A stretch of DNA of 64,000 nt from Alphaproteobacteria bacterium (GCA_025350465.1 JANXXU010000031.1:62001-126000), one strand, 5' to 3'. Shown: positions 43,883 to 52,109, numbered from the stretch's first letter. The notes: generated by a model from the letters alone, not told the origin. Numbers and translations: made by a program.

Positions 43883-43925
43883 ACTTGAGGTCAATGGCAA
43901 ATCGATCCAATTGACGACGACGCAA

Positions 43926-45767
43926 CTAAAATCGCACTTCGCCGGCCATGATGCGGTCGAAGAGTTCGGCGGTCAGATTCACGTAGTGACCGTCGACCGG
44001 GTCGAGGAAATAAAGCTGCTCCTTGATCAACTTCGGATCGAAGCCCTCTTTCACCAACTCGATCTTGCGATGCTTGAACGTGCCGGTGACTTCGATCTCG
44101 CCTTGCAGGCGCAAGAAGATCGGCCGCGCGTAGGTCGGCAAATTCTTCTCGACATGCGCCTTGAATTTCGCCAGGTCGAGCGCGGCTTCGACAACGAGCG
44201 ACGCCATGCCGGCGCGCCCGTCCGCGCCCGGCACTTTCACGCCATAAATGTTCGCTTCCTTGATGCCGGGAAACACCGAGATCGCTTCGGCGACCTCGCT
44301 CGTCGCGACGTTTTCACCTTTCCAGCGAAAGGTGTCGCCAATGCGGTCGATGAAAAAGAAATAGCCCGCCTTGTCGCGCTTCAGGAGATCGCCGGTGCGA
44401 AACCAGGCATCCCCCTTGGCGAACACGTCGCGCAAGATTTTCTTCTCGGTCTCGATGCCTTTGCTGTAGCCCTCGAAGCGCCCGCGCTCGGGATCGATGA
44501 GGCCGATCGCCTCGCCGACTTCGCCGGGCTTGCATTCGACGCAAAAACCGTCGCCCCCGCGCACTGGTTGCTCGCGCTCGACGTCGAAGAGGACGAGGCG
44601 CGTCGGCAAGATGTTGCGCAGATAGCGTGGAATGCGGCCGATCGCGCCAACTTTGCCATCGACATTGACGAGCGCGACGTTGCCTTCGGTCGCACCATAG
44701 AACTCGATGATTTTCGGGATGCGGAAGCGCGCCTTGAAGCCGGGCCAGATCTCGGGACGCAAGCCGTTGCCCATGACGACGCGCAATTGGTGCTTGCGCT
44801 CGAGCTTGTGCGGCGGCGCGTTCAATAAGTAGCGACAGAGTTCGCCGATATATTCGAACTGGGTGGCGCCGTATTTGGCGCAATCGTCCCAAAACTGGGT
44901 CGCGGAAAACCGGCGGCGAATGATGACGGAGCCGCCACTCGTGAGGGTCGAACCTATGGCGCAAACACCGCCGGCCGAATGATAGAGCGGCAGGACGACG
45001 TACATGCGGTCGCGCTCTGTCGATTTCATCGCCGCGGCGAAACTGTGCATCATGTTCTGGATGCGCAGATGACTCATGTTTGCCGCTTTGGGCAGGCCCG
45101 TCGTCCCGCTCGTATAGATGTAAAAGCACTTGTCGCCGGCCACCATCCCTGCGCGCACGTCCTTCGGCAGGGAATCGGTCGATTGGGCGGCCAGCGCGGC
45201 GTCGAGATCTTCCGAACCCTGAACCGCTCCACCCGTCGTCCAAACTTTGATCGGCGCGGCGAGGTCGTCGAGACAGGTGGCGAAATTGTCCGCGACCTCG
45301 GCTCCTAAGATTAGATGCTTGGCTTCGGCGACGGCGATCGAATGGGCGAGCGCCTTCTCCTTCAGGTTGGCGTTGATGAGGGCGGCGACGACTCCGATTT
45401 TGACGAGGCCCGTCCAGGCGAAAAGATACTCGGGCCGATTTTCCATCAGGAGGGCAACGACATCCCCTCTCTTCAACCCTTGCGCTTGTGCCCAGCGGGC
45501 ATAGCGGTTCGCAGCGCCGTCGTACTCGCCATAGGTGTAGCGTTTGTCCTCGAAATAGATCGCGACGTTGTCGGGGCGCTCGCGGGCCCAGCGCTCGATG
45601 ATATCGGCGACCGTATTGGGGCTGTCGGCCTTTAGCTTGCCCACGCGACGCAACAGTCGCCGCATGCTGCCAAGGATGCGGAATTCGCGCGCAACGGGCT
45701 CTAGAAGCTGCAAGGTTTTCCCCTTGGATGGGCCATCGCATTTAGGCCATAGAGGTGCGCCCGCCAT
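43926..45767 (-). CDS. Long/very-long-chain acyl-CoA synthetase (FATP-like)
   Basis: A 613-residue ANL synthetase of the fatty-acid transport protein type. The P-loop is YIYTSGTTGLPKAANMSHLR; FYGATEGNVALVNVDG and RDVFAKGDAWFRTGDLLKRD are typical of FATP/very-long-chain synthetases. RIGDTFRWKGENVATSEVAE and TGTFKHRKIELVKEGF follow at the C-terminus. The ATG at 45767 has no clear ribosome-binding site; a TTG near 45713 preceded by GGGGAAAA is an alternative start. It activates long-chain fatty acids, possibly during uptake. It is divergent from tusA by 24 bp. Confidence 0.87.
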   Translation of the reverse strand: MAGAPLWPKCDGPSKGKTLQLLEPVAREFRILGSMRRLLRRVGKLKADSPNTVADIIERWARERPDNVAIYFEDKRYTYGEYDGAANRYARWAQAQGLKRGDVVALLMENRPEYLFAWTGLVKIGVVAALINANLKEKALAHSIAVAEAKHLILGAEVADNFATCLDDLAAPIKVWTTGGAVQGSEDLDAALAAQSTDSLPKDVRAGMVAGDKCFYIYTSGTTGLPKAANMSHLRIQNMMHSFAAAMKSTERDRMYVVLPLYHSAGGVCAIGSTLTSGGSVIIRRRFSATQFWDDCAKYGATQFEYIGELCRYLLNAPPHKLERKHQLRVVMGNGLRPEIWPGFKARFRIPKIIEFYGATEGNVALVNVDGKVGAIGRIPRYLRNILPTRLVLFDVEREQPVRGGDGFCVECKPGEVGEAIGLIDPERGRFEGYSKGIETEKKILRDVFAKGDAWFRTGDLLKRDKAGYFFFIDRIGDTFRWKGENVATSEVAEAISVFPGIKEANIYGVKVPGADGRAGMASLVVEAALDLAKFKAHVEKNLPTYARPIFLRLQGEIEVTGTFKHRKIELVKEGFDPKLIKEQLYFLDPVDGHYVNLTAELFDRIMAGEVRF

Positions 45768-45791
45768 GGGTCAAGCAAGGGCCAAGCGCGC

Positions 45792-46055
45792 ATGGGGACG
45801 ATGCAACAAGCAGCAGAAGAATTGGACCTGACCGGCCTTAAATGCCCGTTGCCGGCGCTGATGACGGCAAAGGCCCTTCGAAGGCTTGCACCCGGAACGC
45901 TGCTCGCCGTGACCGTCAGTGATCCCTTGGCACCGCTCGACATCAAGTTCTTGTGCGAGCGCGAGGGACACGACTTTCTGGAGCAGACGAAGATCGAAGC
46001 GGTTACGCGAATTCTGCTGCGATGCCGCCAACCTGAGAATTCTAACCGAGTTTGA
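45792..46055 (+). CDS. tusA: TusA-family sulfur-carrier protein
   Basis: An 87-residue TusA/SirA-like protein. LDLTGLKCPLPALMTAKALR carries the CPxP motif with the sulfur-accepting cysteine (C19), and PLAPLDIKFLCEREGHDFLE is the usual second half. TusA proteins relay persulfide sulfur for tRNA thiolation or molybdenum cofactor synthesis. ATG at 45792 is used; ATG at 45801 is an alternative. It lies 24 bp from the divergent acyl-CoA synthetase and is convergent with the small peptide genes at 46121-46392. Confidence 0.9.
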   Translation: MGTMQQAAEELDLTGLKCPLPALMTAKALRRLAPGTLLAVTVSDPLAPLDIKFLCEREGHDFLEQTKIEAVTRILLRCRQPENSNRV

Positions 46056-46063
46056 AAAGAGGC

Positions 46064-46095
46064 GGGGCCCATTGGACATTCGTCCAACAGACCCC
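46064..46095 (-). terminator. Hairpin between tusA and the small-peptide genes
   Basis: Minus-strand GGGGTCTGTTGGACGAATGT continues CCAATGGGCCCC and can fold with an inner TTGGAC-GAAT-GTCCAA stem and outer GGGG/CCCC pairing, followed by GCCTCTTTTC. It lies 25 bp past the stop of the second small-peptide gene and 8 bp past tusA, so it may end transcription from either side. Confidence 0.55.
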
Positions 46096-46120
46096 GATCG
46101 ATACCGACTTTGCGGGCGGC

Positions 46121-46225
46121 TTAGCCGAAAAGGGCTACTGTCTGTCCGGCCATCAAGAACATCGCGCCGGCATAAAGCGCGACTGCAACGGCTGACCACT
46201 GAAACAACGTCGTAAGCGTATTCAT
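46121..46225 (-). CDS. 34-residue membrane peptide, paralogue 2
   Basis: A 34-codon gene: M N T L T T followed by LFQWSAVAVALYAGAM and FLMAGQTVALFG. It has one hydrophobic helix (about residues 8-33) and no charge after the N-terminus. AAGG lies seven bases before the ATG (46225). It shares the pattern M-x-TLTT-x2-x-WSAVAVA-x-YA with the peptide encoded 62 bp upstream (46288-46392) and both are exactly 34 residues. The paired conservation at protein level, with different codons, supports real translation. The family is not recognised; type I toxins and membrane-protein regulators can look similar. Confidence 0.7.
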   Translation of the reverse strand: MNTLTTLFQWSAVAVALYAGAMFLMAGQTVALFG

Positions 46226-46287
46226 GACCTTGGTCTCTCTTTGCTGCGCCGCAGTTCGCGGCTGATGTCTGTTCGAATTGGGATGGC

Positions 46288-46392
46288 CTAAACGAGGGTC
46301 GCCAGGGCCTGAGCGCTCGTCGCGAAGCTGATCGCGGCATAGACGGCAACCGCCACTGCGCTCCATTCGATCATCGTCGTCAGGGTTCTCAT
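46288..46392 (-). CDS. 34-residue membrane peptide, paralogue 1
   Basis: A 34-codon gene: MRTLTTMIEWSAVAVAVYAA followed by ISFATSAQALATLV. A GGAGAG ribosome-binding site precedes the ATG at 46392 by about four bases of spacer. One hydrophobic segment (about residues 9-33) predicts a single-pass inner-membrane peptide with R2 and E9 near the N-terminal boundary. It resembles the downstream peptide (46121-46225), and the two are probably co-transcribed from a promoter near the palindrome at 46460-46478. Too short for most gene finders. Function unknown. Confidence 0.72.
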   Translation of the reverse strand: MRTLTTMIEWSAVAVAVYAAISFATSAQALATLV

Positions 46393-46459
46393 GGTTCTCT
46401 CCTCTTCAAGGCGCTGTCTTTCGCGGGGGCGACGGGCAGCTCATTTCTTTGTTCGCCAC

Positions 46460-46478
46460 TAGTATGTATCTCATACTA
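46460..46478. promoter_or_regulatory. 19-bp palindrome upstream of the small-peptide genes
   Basis: TAGTATG-TATCT-CATACTA is a perfect inverted repeat with 7-bp arms in an AT-rich stretch, 68 bp upstream of the first 34-codon gene. It may be an operator or overlap a promoter. The regulator is unknown; the sequence differs from the TetR-adjacent palindrome at 46634-46647. Confidence 0.5.
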
Positions 46479-46580
46479 TGAGTAATTCAACTGCATTCTG
46501 TGCATACCACCCCTGCAAAGAATGCACGTCTCGGGTTCTTGAACCTGAAACCACCTGCAATACCAATGTGTTAAGTCGCC

Positions 46581-46601
46581 ATTCAGCATTGCTGAATTTT
46601 T
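46581..46601 (+). terminator. Terminator-like hairpin in the 46393-46660 gap
   Basis: ATTCAGC-ATT-GCTGAAT is a perfect 7-bp stem with a 3-nt loop followed by TTTT on the plus strand. No coding gene on the plus strand ends here (tusA stops at 46055), so it would fit the 3' end of a short untranslated RNA starting in 46480-46560. A second palindrome GGTTC-TT-GAACC lies at 46532-46543. Both are inferred from pattern only. Confidence 0.4.
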
Positions 46602-46633
46602 CCTTGGATCACGAACGCTCGATCTTATATAAC

Positions 46634-46647
46634 TAACTGGTCAGTTA
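46634..46647. promoter_or_regulatory. Likely TetR operator
   Basis: TAACTG-GT-CAGTTA is an inverted repeat with 6-bp arms located 14-27 bp upstream of the TetR start (46661), inside the AT-rich segment TTATATAACTAACTGG that resembles a promoter. Such placement is usual for autoregulated TetR repressors, so binding here should control the whole exporter operon. Confidence 0.65.
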
Positions 46648-46660
46648 TTAAATTAACCAC

Positions 46661-47299
46661 ATGACACAAACCGCAGTCCAACGTTGGCGTCGACGCAAAG
46701 AGGCAAGACCCGCCGAGCTTCTCGACGCGGCCCTCGACGTGTTTTTCGAAAAGGGATTTTCAGCGGCGCGGCTGGAAGACATCGCGGCGCGCGCGGGCGT
46801 CAGCAAAGGTACCGTCTATCTCTACTTCAGCAGCAAGGAAGACGTGTTCGATGCGCTGGTCCGAGCAATACCGCAGGCCAATATCGAGCAGGTGCGCGCG
46901 CTCGCCGGCGACCCGACAATTCCGGCCGACCAACTTCTGGGCCGCGTGCTGCGCTTCATCGGCGGATTGATCCGCGATCCGCGCATGATCAAGTTTCCGC
47001 GGCTCATCGTGGGCGAGGCCGGCAACTTTCCGAAGCTCGCGGAGACCTATAAGCGCGAAGTGATCTCGCGCGGCTCGGCAATCCTGACGCGCATCATCGA
47101 ACGCGGGATCGAAGAGGGCCGACTGCGCCCCGTCGATCCGCAGCATGCCGCCTACGCGGCGATCGCACCCCTGCTCTTCACCGCCATCTGGCGCACGACC
47201 TTCGAACAATTCGACGCGACGCCGCTCGATGCAGACGCCTTCATCGAACAGCACATCGAGACATTCCTGCGTGGTCTCTCGACCGAGGCTCGGCCATGA
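46661..47299 (+). CDS. TetR-family transcriptional regulator
   Basis: A 212-residue TetR repressor. The helix-turn-helix is LLDAALDVFFEKGFSAARLE and DIAARAGVSKGTVYLYFSSK, followed by EDVFDALVRAIPQ. The ligand-binding domain is complete and of usual length, containing FIGGLIRDPRMIKFPRLIVGEA and IIERGIEEGRLRPVDPQHAA. The stop overlaps the HlyD start (ATGA), so it is the first gene of the exporter operon and probably controls it through the palindrome at 46634-46647. The ligand is likely a toxic compound exported by the system, by analogy with CecR/YbhGFSR. Confidence 0.92.
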   Translation: MTQTAVQRWRRRKEARPAELLDAALDVFFEKGFSAARLEDIAARAGVSKGTVYLYFSSKEDVFDALVRAIPQANIEQVRALAGDPTIPADQLLGRVLRFIGGLIRDPRMIKFPRLIVGEAGNFPKLAETYKREVISRGSAILTRIIERGIEEGRLRPVDPQHAAYAAIAPLLFTAIWRTTFEQFDATPLDADAFIEQHIETFLRGLSTEARP

Positions 47300-48243
47300 G
47301 ATTGCGTCATCTCATCGTGGCAATGGCCGTCGTTGCCCTGGCGGCGTGCGAAAACCAACAACCGAATACGATCACGGGCTACACCGAGGGCGACTACGTC
47401 TATGTCGCCGCTCCCGACGGCGGGTGGGTCACTGAGGTCCTGGTCAAACGCGGCTCGCAGGTGAAAGCCGGCGACTCGCTTTTCACGCTCGACGCCGATG
47501 CCCAACTGGCTCAACGCAATCAGGCGGCGGCGCAAGCCGCTCAGGCTCAAGCCCAACTCGCCGACCTGCAAAAACCGCGTCGGCCGGACGAGATCGCGGC
47601 CCTTGAAGCGATGCTCAAGCAAGCCCAGTCCAATCTGGAGTTCGCCCAGGGCGATTTCGAGCGCACGAATGATCTGCATGCGCGCGGATTTGCCAGCCAA
47701 CAATTGCTCGACTCCAAACGATCGGCGCGCGATAGCGGCGCGGCGCAGGTCAAACAGGCCGCGGCCAATCTCGATCTCGCCCGCAAAGGTTCGCGGCCCG
47801 ACGAAATCGCAGCCGCTATGGCAAACGTCGCCGCGACGAAGGCGGCATTGGCGCGGACCGAATACGCGCTGCAACAGCGCCGCGTCACCGCCAAGGTTGC
47901 CGCGCGCGTCGAAGACACATTAAGGCGCACGGGCGAATTCGTACCGCCGGGCGGCGCGGTCATATCGCTCTTGCCGCCCAGCAACATCAAAGTCCGCTTC
48001 TTTGTGCCGGAAGCCGCGCGCGCGAAATTGTCCGTTGGGCAAGAAATCAGAGTCGCTTGCGATGGTTGCGGCGCGAATCTGAGCGCCAAAGTGACGTTCG
48101 TCGCGGCGAGCGCCGAGTATACGCCTCCGGTCATCTATAGCGTCGGCTCGCGCGAGAAGCTGGTGTGGCTGGTGGAAGCGGCGCCGGAAGGCGGCACGGT
48201 CCGCCTCAGCCCCGGCCAACCCGTAGACGTCACATTGCCATGA
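47296..48243 (+). CDS. HlyD-family periplasmic adaptor lipoprotein
   Basis: A 315-residue membrane-fusion protein. Lipobox LAAC (C18) predicts inner-membrane lipid anchoring. The biotinyl-lipoyl half-motif is VYVAAPDGGWVTEVLVKRGS and QVKAGDSLFTLDAD; an Ala/Gln-rich coiled coil (about 75-180, with LQKPRRPDEIAALEAMLKQA) is followed by the second half-motif TGEFVPPGGAVISLLPPS. It resembles YbhG/YhiI, linking an ABC-2 exporter to an outer-membrane channel. ATG overlaps the TetR stop, and the ATPase gene follows after 31 bp. Confidence 0.9.
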   Translation: MRLRHLIVAMAVVALAACENQQPNTITGYTEGDYVYVAAPDGGWVTEVLVKRGSQVKAGDSLFTLDADAQLAQRNQAAAQAAQAQAQLADLQKPRRPDEIAALEAMLKQAQSNLEFAQGDFERTNDLHARGFASQQLLDSKRSARDSGAAQVKQAAANLDLARKGSRPDEIAAAMANVAATKAALARTEYALQQRRVTAKVAARVEDTLRRTGEFVPPGGAVISLLPPSNIKVRFFVPEAARAKLSVGQEIRVACDGCGANLSAKVTFVAASAEYTPPVIYSVGSREKLVWLVEAAPEGGTVRLSPGQPVDVTLP

Positions 48244-48274
48244 CTTGCGAACTCTTAAGCGATCTCTCCGGGCC

Positions 48275-49204
48275 ATGAGCGGCGGTCTCGCCATCGACGT
48301 TTCCGGGCTGACAAAAAAATTCGGCTCGCGCACGGTCGTCAAGGATTTCAGCATCCAAGTGCCGAAAGGTCAGGTCTGGGGATTTCTCGGCCCTAACGGC
48401 AGCGGCAAGACAACAACAATCCGCATGTTGTGCGGCCTGCTCGTGCCGGATAGCGGCCGAGGCAAGTGCCTCGGCTACGACATCCGGACCGAATCCGCGG
48501 CGATCAAACGCAACGTCGGCTACATGACGCAGCGCTTCTCGTTCTACGAGGACCTTTCGATCCGCGAGAATCTCGATTTCGTCGCGCGCATCTACGAGAT
48601 GAAGGATCGCGGCGAGGCGGTCGACAAAGCCATCGCGCAACTCGGATTGACCAAGCGGCAGGGGCAGTTGGCAGGCCAGCTTTCCGGCGGATGGAAGCAA
48701 CGATTGGCCCTGGCGGCCTGCATCCTCCATCGCCCGCAGCTGTTGCTGCTCGACGAGCCGACGGCGGGCGTCGATCCGCAGGCGCGGCGCGAGTTCTGGG
48801 AAGAGATCCACATGCTGGCGGCCCAAGGGCTGACGGTGCTGGTCTCGACCCACTACATGGACGAAGCCGAACGCTGCGACCGCATCGTCTATCTTGCTTA
48901 CGGCACCATCCTCGCGCGCGGCACGGTCGACGAGGTCATTGCAAATTCAAAGCTCTACACCTGGATCGTGACCGGCGGGGAGGTTCGCGATCTGGCACGC
49001 GAGCTACACGACAAGCCTGGGATCGAACAGGTCTCGGTCTTCGGCATCACACTGCACATCAGCGGCACAGACGACGCGAAGCTGGAAAAAGCAATCGAGC
49101 CTTATCGAAATCGACCGGGCTTCACGTGGACGAAGTCGCACCCAAGCCTCGAGGACGTCTTCATCCATTTGATGGGGCCGTTTCGCGAACAGGTCACAGG
49201 CTAG
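48275..49204 (+). CDS. ABC exporter ATP-binding protein (ABC-2 type)
   Basis: A 309-residue ATPase: Walker A GPNGSGKTTT, Q-loop YMTQRFSFYEDLSIRENL, signature LSGGWKQRLALAACI, Walker B LLLLDEPTAGVDPQ and switch His in VSTHYMDEAERCD. The C-terminal 80 residues form the usual DUF4162-like regulatory tail of drug and polysaccharide exporters. The ATG at 48275 (MSGGLAIDV) is preferred over 48245. It pairs with the permease 4 bp downstream. Only one nucleotide-binding domain is present, unlike the fused double ATPase YbhF. Confidence 0.92.
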   Translation: MSGGLAIDVSGLTKKFGSRTVVKDFSIQVPKGQVWGFLGPNGSGKTTTIRMLCGLLVPDSGRGKCLGYDIRTESAAIKRNVGYMTQRFSFYEDLSIRENLDFVARIYEMKDRGEAVDKAIAQLGLTKRQGQLAGQLSGGWKQRLALAACILHRPQLLLLDEPTAGVDPQARREFWEEIHMLAAQGLTVLVSTHYMDEAERCDRIVYLAYGTILARGTVDEVIANSKLYTWIVTGGEVRDLARELHDKPGIEQVSVFGITLHISGTDDAKLEKAIEPYRNRPGFTWTKSHPSLEDVFIHLMGPFREQVTG

Positions 49205-49208
49205 CGCC

Positions 49209-50342
49209 ATGCTCGGCATCTCGTTCGGCCGGATTGCCGCCGTCTTCGTCAAAGAGCTGATCCAGATGCGACGCGACCGGCTAACCTTCGCGATGATCAT
49301 CGGCATTCCAATCGTGCAGCTCGTGCTCTTCGGCTATGCGATCAATTCCGACCCCAAGCATCTGCCCACCGCTTTGAACGTGCAGGATAATTCGGTGTTT
49401 ACCCGCTCGCTAACCGCAGCGATACAGAACACCGGCTATTTTCGCATCACCAACATCGTGCATAGCGAAGGCGAGGGCGAGAAGTTGCTGGCAAGCGGCG
49501 GCGTCGCATTCTTGTTGACCGTGCCGCCGCAATTCTCGCGCGCACTGGCTCGCGGCGACAAGCCGTCGCTGCTCATCGAAGCGGATGCGAGTGACCCTTC
49601 GGCCGCCGCGAACGCAATGGCCGCGATCTCTCAACTGCCGGCAACAGTCTTCAACAACGACTTGAAGGGCGCGCTGCGACCACTTCAGGCGACGGCGGCG
49701 CCGTTCAACGTCGTGGTTCACCGCCGTTACAATCCGGAGGGCATCACCTCTTACAACGTCGTCCCCGGACTCATCGGCGTGATTTTGACGATGACCATGG
49801 TCTTGATCACCGCGCTTGCGGTGACGCGCGAGGTCGAGCGCGGGACCATGGAAAACCTGCTGGCGATGCCGCTCCAGCCGTTCGAAGTGATGATCGGCAA
49901 GATCGCGCCCTATATCGTGATGGGCTACATCCAGGTCACCGTCGTGATTGTCGCGGCGCTGCTCCTCTTCGGCGTGCCGATGCTCGGCTCGTTCTTCGAT
50001 CTCTCCGTTGCGCTGGCGATCTTCATCGCAGCCAATTTGTCGGTCGGCTTCACAATCTCAACCATCGCGCAGAACCAACTGCAAGCGATGCAAATGACGT
50101 TCTTCTTCTTCCTGCCGTCGATCCTGCTCTCGGGATTCATGTTCCCGTTCAGAGGTATGCCGGCCTGGGCGCAAGTCATCGGCGAGGTCCTGCCGAACAC
50201 TCACTTCATGAGGATCGTGCGCGGCATCATGCTGAAGGGCAGCGGCCTTGCCGACCTCTTCGGCGACATTTGGCCGTTGCTCATCTTCATGGTCGCGGTC
50301 ATGGCCCTCGCGCTCGTGCGATACCGCCGCACGCTAGACTAG
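49209..50342 (+). CDS. ABC-2 type permease
   Basis: A 377-residue permease of the YhhJ/YbhS-YbhR type. It has one N-terminal membrane segment (LTFAMIIGIPIVQLVLFGYA), a large periplasmic domain (about 45-170) and five more segments near the C-terminus (VIVAALLLFGVPML and following). The motif AVTREVERGTMENLLAMPLQ is typical. It is the last gene of the exporter operon; as only one permease gene is present the transporter is likely a homodimer. Probable role: efflux of a toxic compound together with HlyD. Confidence 0.92.
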   Translation: MLGISFGRIAAVFVKELIQMRRDRLTFAMIIGIPIVQLVLFGYAINSDPKHLPTALNVQDNSVFTRSLTAAIQNTGYFRITNIVHSEGEGEKLLASGGVAFLLTVPPQFSRALARGDKPSLLIEADASDPSAAANAMAAISQLPATVFNNDLKGALRPLQATAAPFNVVVHRRYNPEGITSYNVVPGLIGVILTMTMVLITALAVTREVERGTMENLLAMPLQPFEVMIGKIAPYIVMGYIQVTVVIVAALLLFGVPMLGSFFDLSVALAIFIAANLSVGFTISTIAQNQLQAMQMTFFFFLPSILLSGFMFPFRGMPAWAQVIGEVLPNTHFMRIVRGIMLKGSGLADLFGDIWPLLIFMVAVMALALVRYRRTLD

Positions 50343-50498
50343 GGCCATTAACTCCTAGGCAATCATGTCTGCCGATCGCTAAGGGCCGAACGGCTCGATA
50401 CGGACAATTTGATGCAAATTCCCGCCAAGCGCTGAAGTGGCCTGAAATGGGCCTGTGTCAGGTTAATCGCCGCGCGCAGGCTCAACTGCGCCGGGGAT

Positions 50499-51044
50499 AT
50501 GATCATGCAGGCGTATTGGCTCAGTCGAAACATAGCGGCACTGGCGCTCGTGTTCTCGCTGGCGGCTTGCGCCGACTTCGACGATCCGGGACCGGTTGCG
50601 ACGCACGCCTCCGGCGCCTACCCGCGCATCGACTCAAGCGGGCCCAGACAACAATGCGTGCCCTATGCCCGCAATCGTTCCGGCATCGGGATCTGGGGCG
50701 ACGCATGGACCTGGTGGGCAAAGGCCGCCGGGCGCTTCGAGCGTTCGCATCAACCGGCGACCGGCGCGGTGATGGTGATGATCGGTTACGGGGGCGACGA
50801 TCATGGACATGTCGCCGTCGTGCGGCGCGTCCTGAACGGCCGCGAGATCGTCGTCGACCACGCCAACTGGCTCAATCACGGCGAAGTCAGCCTCGACAAT
50901 CCCGTCATGGACGTTTCCGACGACAATGATTGGTCGGAAGTGCGCGTCTGGTACACGCCCGGGCACCACTATGGCGGTCGCGTCTACCGTGTTGCCGGTT
51001 TCATCCTGCGGTCCGGCCCAGAAGAGCGAGTCGCCTCGCGGTAG
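50499..51044 (+). CDS. CHAP-domain lipoprotein, paralogue 1
   Basis: A 181-residue lipoprotein with a CHAP (cysteine, histidine-dependent amidohydrolase/peptidase) domain. Signal and lipobox SLAAC (C24) precede a short linker. The catalytic Cys is in QQCVPYARNRSGI, the His in HGHVAVVRRVL, and the polar third residue in VDHANWLN. CHAP enzymes cleave peptidoglycan cross-bridges or stems, so it is probably a cell-wall hydrolase facing the periplasm. ATG at 50505 with GGGG eight bases before is an equally likely start. Its paralogue is 213 bp downstream. Confidence 0.85.
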   Translation: MIMQAYWLSRNIAALALVFSLAACADFDDPGPVATHASGAYPRIDSSGPRQQCVPYARNRSGIGIWGDAWTWWAKAAGRFERSHQPATGAVMVMIGYGGDDHGHVAVVRRVLNGREIVVDHANWLNHGEVSLDNPVMDVSDDNDWSEVRVWYTPGHHYGGRVYRVAGFILRSGPEERVASR

Positions 51045-51256
51045 CGGGCAGGACACTTAACTCAACAACTTTGCGTTGCAACCTCAAGATCATGGGGTCA
51101 GTGCGCATTCAAATACGACCCGTTGCGGCAATTCTTGGTTGCAGTGTAGAGCTGAATTGACAAGTCGATTTTGACCCGGCAGGAAGCCCCCTCGAATTAA
51201 CGTTCGATTAACCAAATCGGCGTTGATTGGGTAAACGGAAGTTAAGGGGCTGAACA

Positions 51257-51994
51257 TTGGCGACGACTCATCGCGCGTCTATTGTCTCGATCCTCGCTGT
51301 GGGCGTTAGTCTCAGCGGTTGTGCAGACATTTCTTTCGGGAGTCTCGGAACTACTCAAGAGCATTCATTCGCGGAAGCCGGCGACCCGGCACCCGCTGAC
51401 GTTTCGGTGGCGGCCGCCGCTGAAGGGCCGCCCGCCATCCGGGGCCGGATCGAGGAGCCGGAGACGAAGCTCTCAGGCCTCGACGACCGGCAAAGCCTCG
51501 CTTCGCCCAGAACGAAGCCGGAAGAAATCCAACTGACGGCCAGGCTCAACCCGCACGTGGTCAGCGACGGGCGCCATCTGCAATGCGTACCCTTCGTTCG
51601 CGAGGCAACCGGCATCGACATCCGGGGCAACGCCAACCGGTGGTGGGACTTGGCCAAAGGCCACTACGAGCGCTCGCGCCAGCCCGAGGAAGGCGCGATC
51701 CTCGTCATGCGCGGCTGGCGCACCGACCGCCACGGCCACGTCGCCGTCGTCAAAGAGATCCTCGACGACCGGACCATTGTGATCGACCACGCCAATTGGC
51801 TCAACGACGGCAAGATTTACGTCAACGCGCCGGTCCGCGACGAGTCGCCGAAGAACGATTGGAGCAAGGTGCGGGTCTGGTACACGCCGGGTGAGCAATG
51901 GGGTCACCGCATCTACGCGGCGAAGGGCTTTATTTATCCGACCGAGAACGCGGCGCAGAACGGCCCCGGCCCAGTTCTCGCACTTAGCCGATAA
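51257..51994 (+). CDS. CHAP-domain lipoprotein, paralogue 2
   Basis: A 245-residue lipoprotein. TTG at 51257 is preceded by AAGGGG and starts a signal with lipobox SLSGC (C22). A 90-residue linker rich in Ala, Glu and Pro leads to a CHAP domain closely matching paralogue 1: LQCVPFVREATGIDIRGNA, HGHVAVVKEILDD and DHANWLNDGK, with the shared tail RVWYTPG. The longer linker would let the catalytic domain reach further into the peptidoglycan. The 212-bp gap upstream (51045-51256) holds no gene. Confidence 0.85.
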   Translation: MATTHRASIVSILAVGVSLSGCADISFGSLGTTQEHSFAEAGDPAPADVSVAAAAEGPPAIRGRIEEPETKLSGLDDRQSLASPRTKPEEIQLTARLNPHVVSDGRHLQCVPFVREATGIDIRGNANRWWDLAKGHYERSRQPEEGAILVMRGWRTDRHGHVAVVKEILDDRTIVIDHANWLNDGKIYVNAPVRDESPKNDWSKVRVWYTPGEQWGHRIYAAKGFIYPTENAAQNGPGPVLALSR

Positions 51995-52004
51995 GCCAAG
52001 ACGA

Positions 52005-52105
52005 CTAGAGCGAAATCATTTCAATCCGAAAACGATCTCGCTCCAGGTTTTCTTGTTTGACCGTGATCTTTTCCGAAAACCGGTTCCACTTTTCGGGATC
52101 ACGCT

Positions 52106-52109
<4 letters not shown>
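52005..52109. repeat. 105-bp palindromic element of the type common in Hyphomicrobiales
   Basis: The ends CTAGAGCG (52005-52012) and CGCTCTAG (52102-52109) are inverted, and the interior has the familiar GATCTTTTCCGAAAACCGGT followed by TCCACTTTTCGGGATC, itself a palindrome. Sequences of this type are scattered in many alphaproteobacterial genomes. The histidine kinase stop codon (52106-52108) lies inside the right end. Confidence 0.85.
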
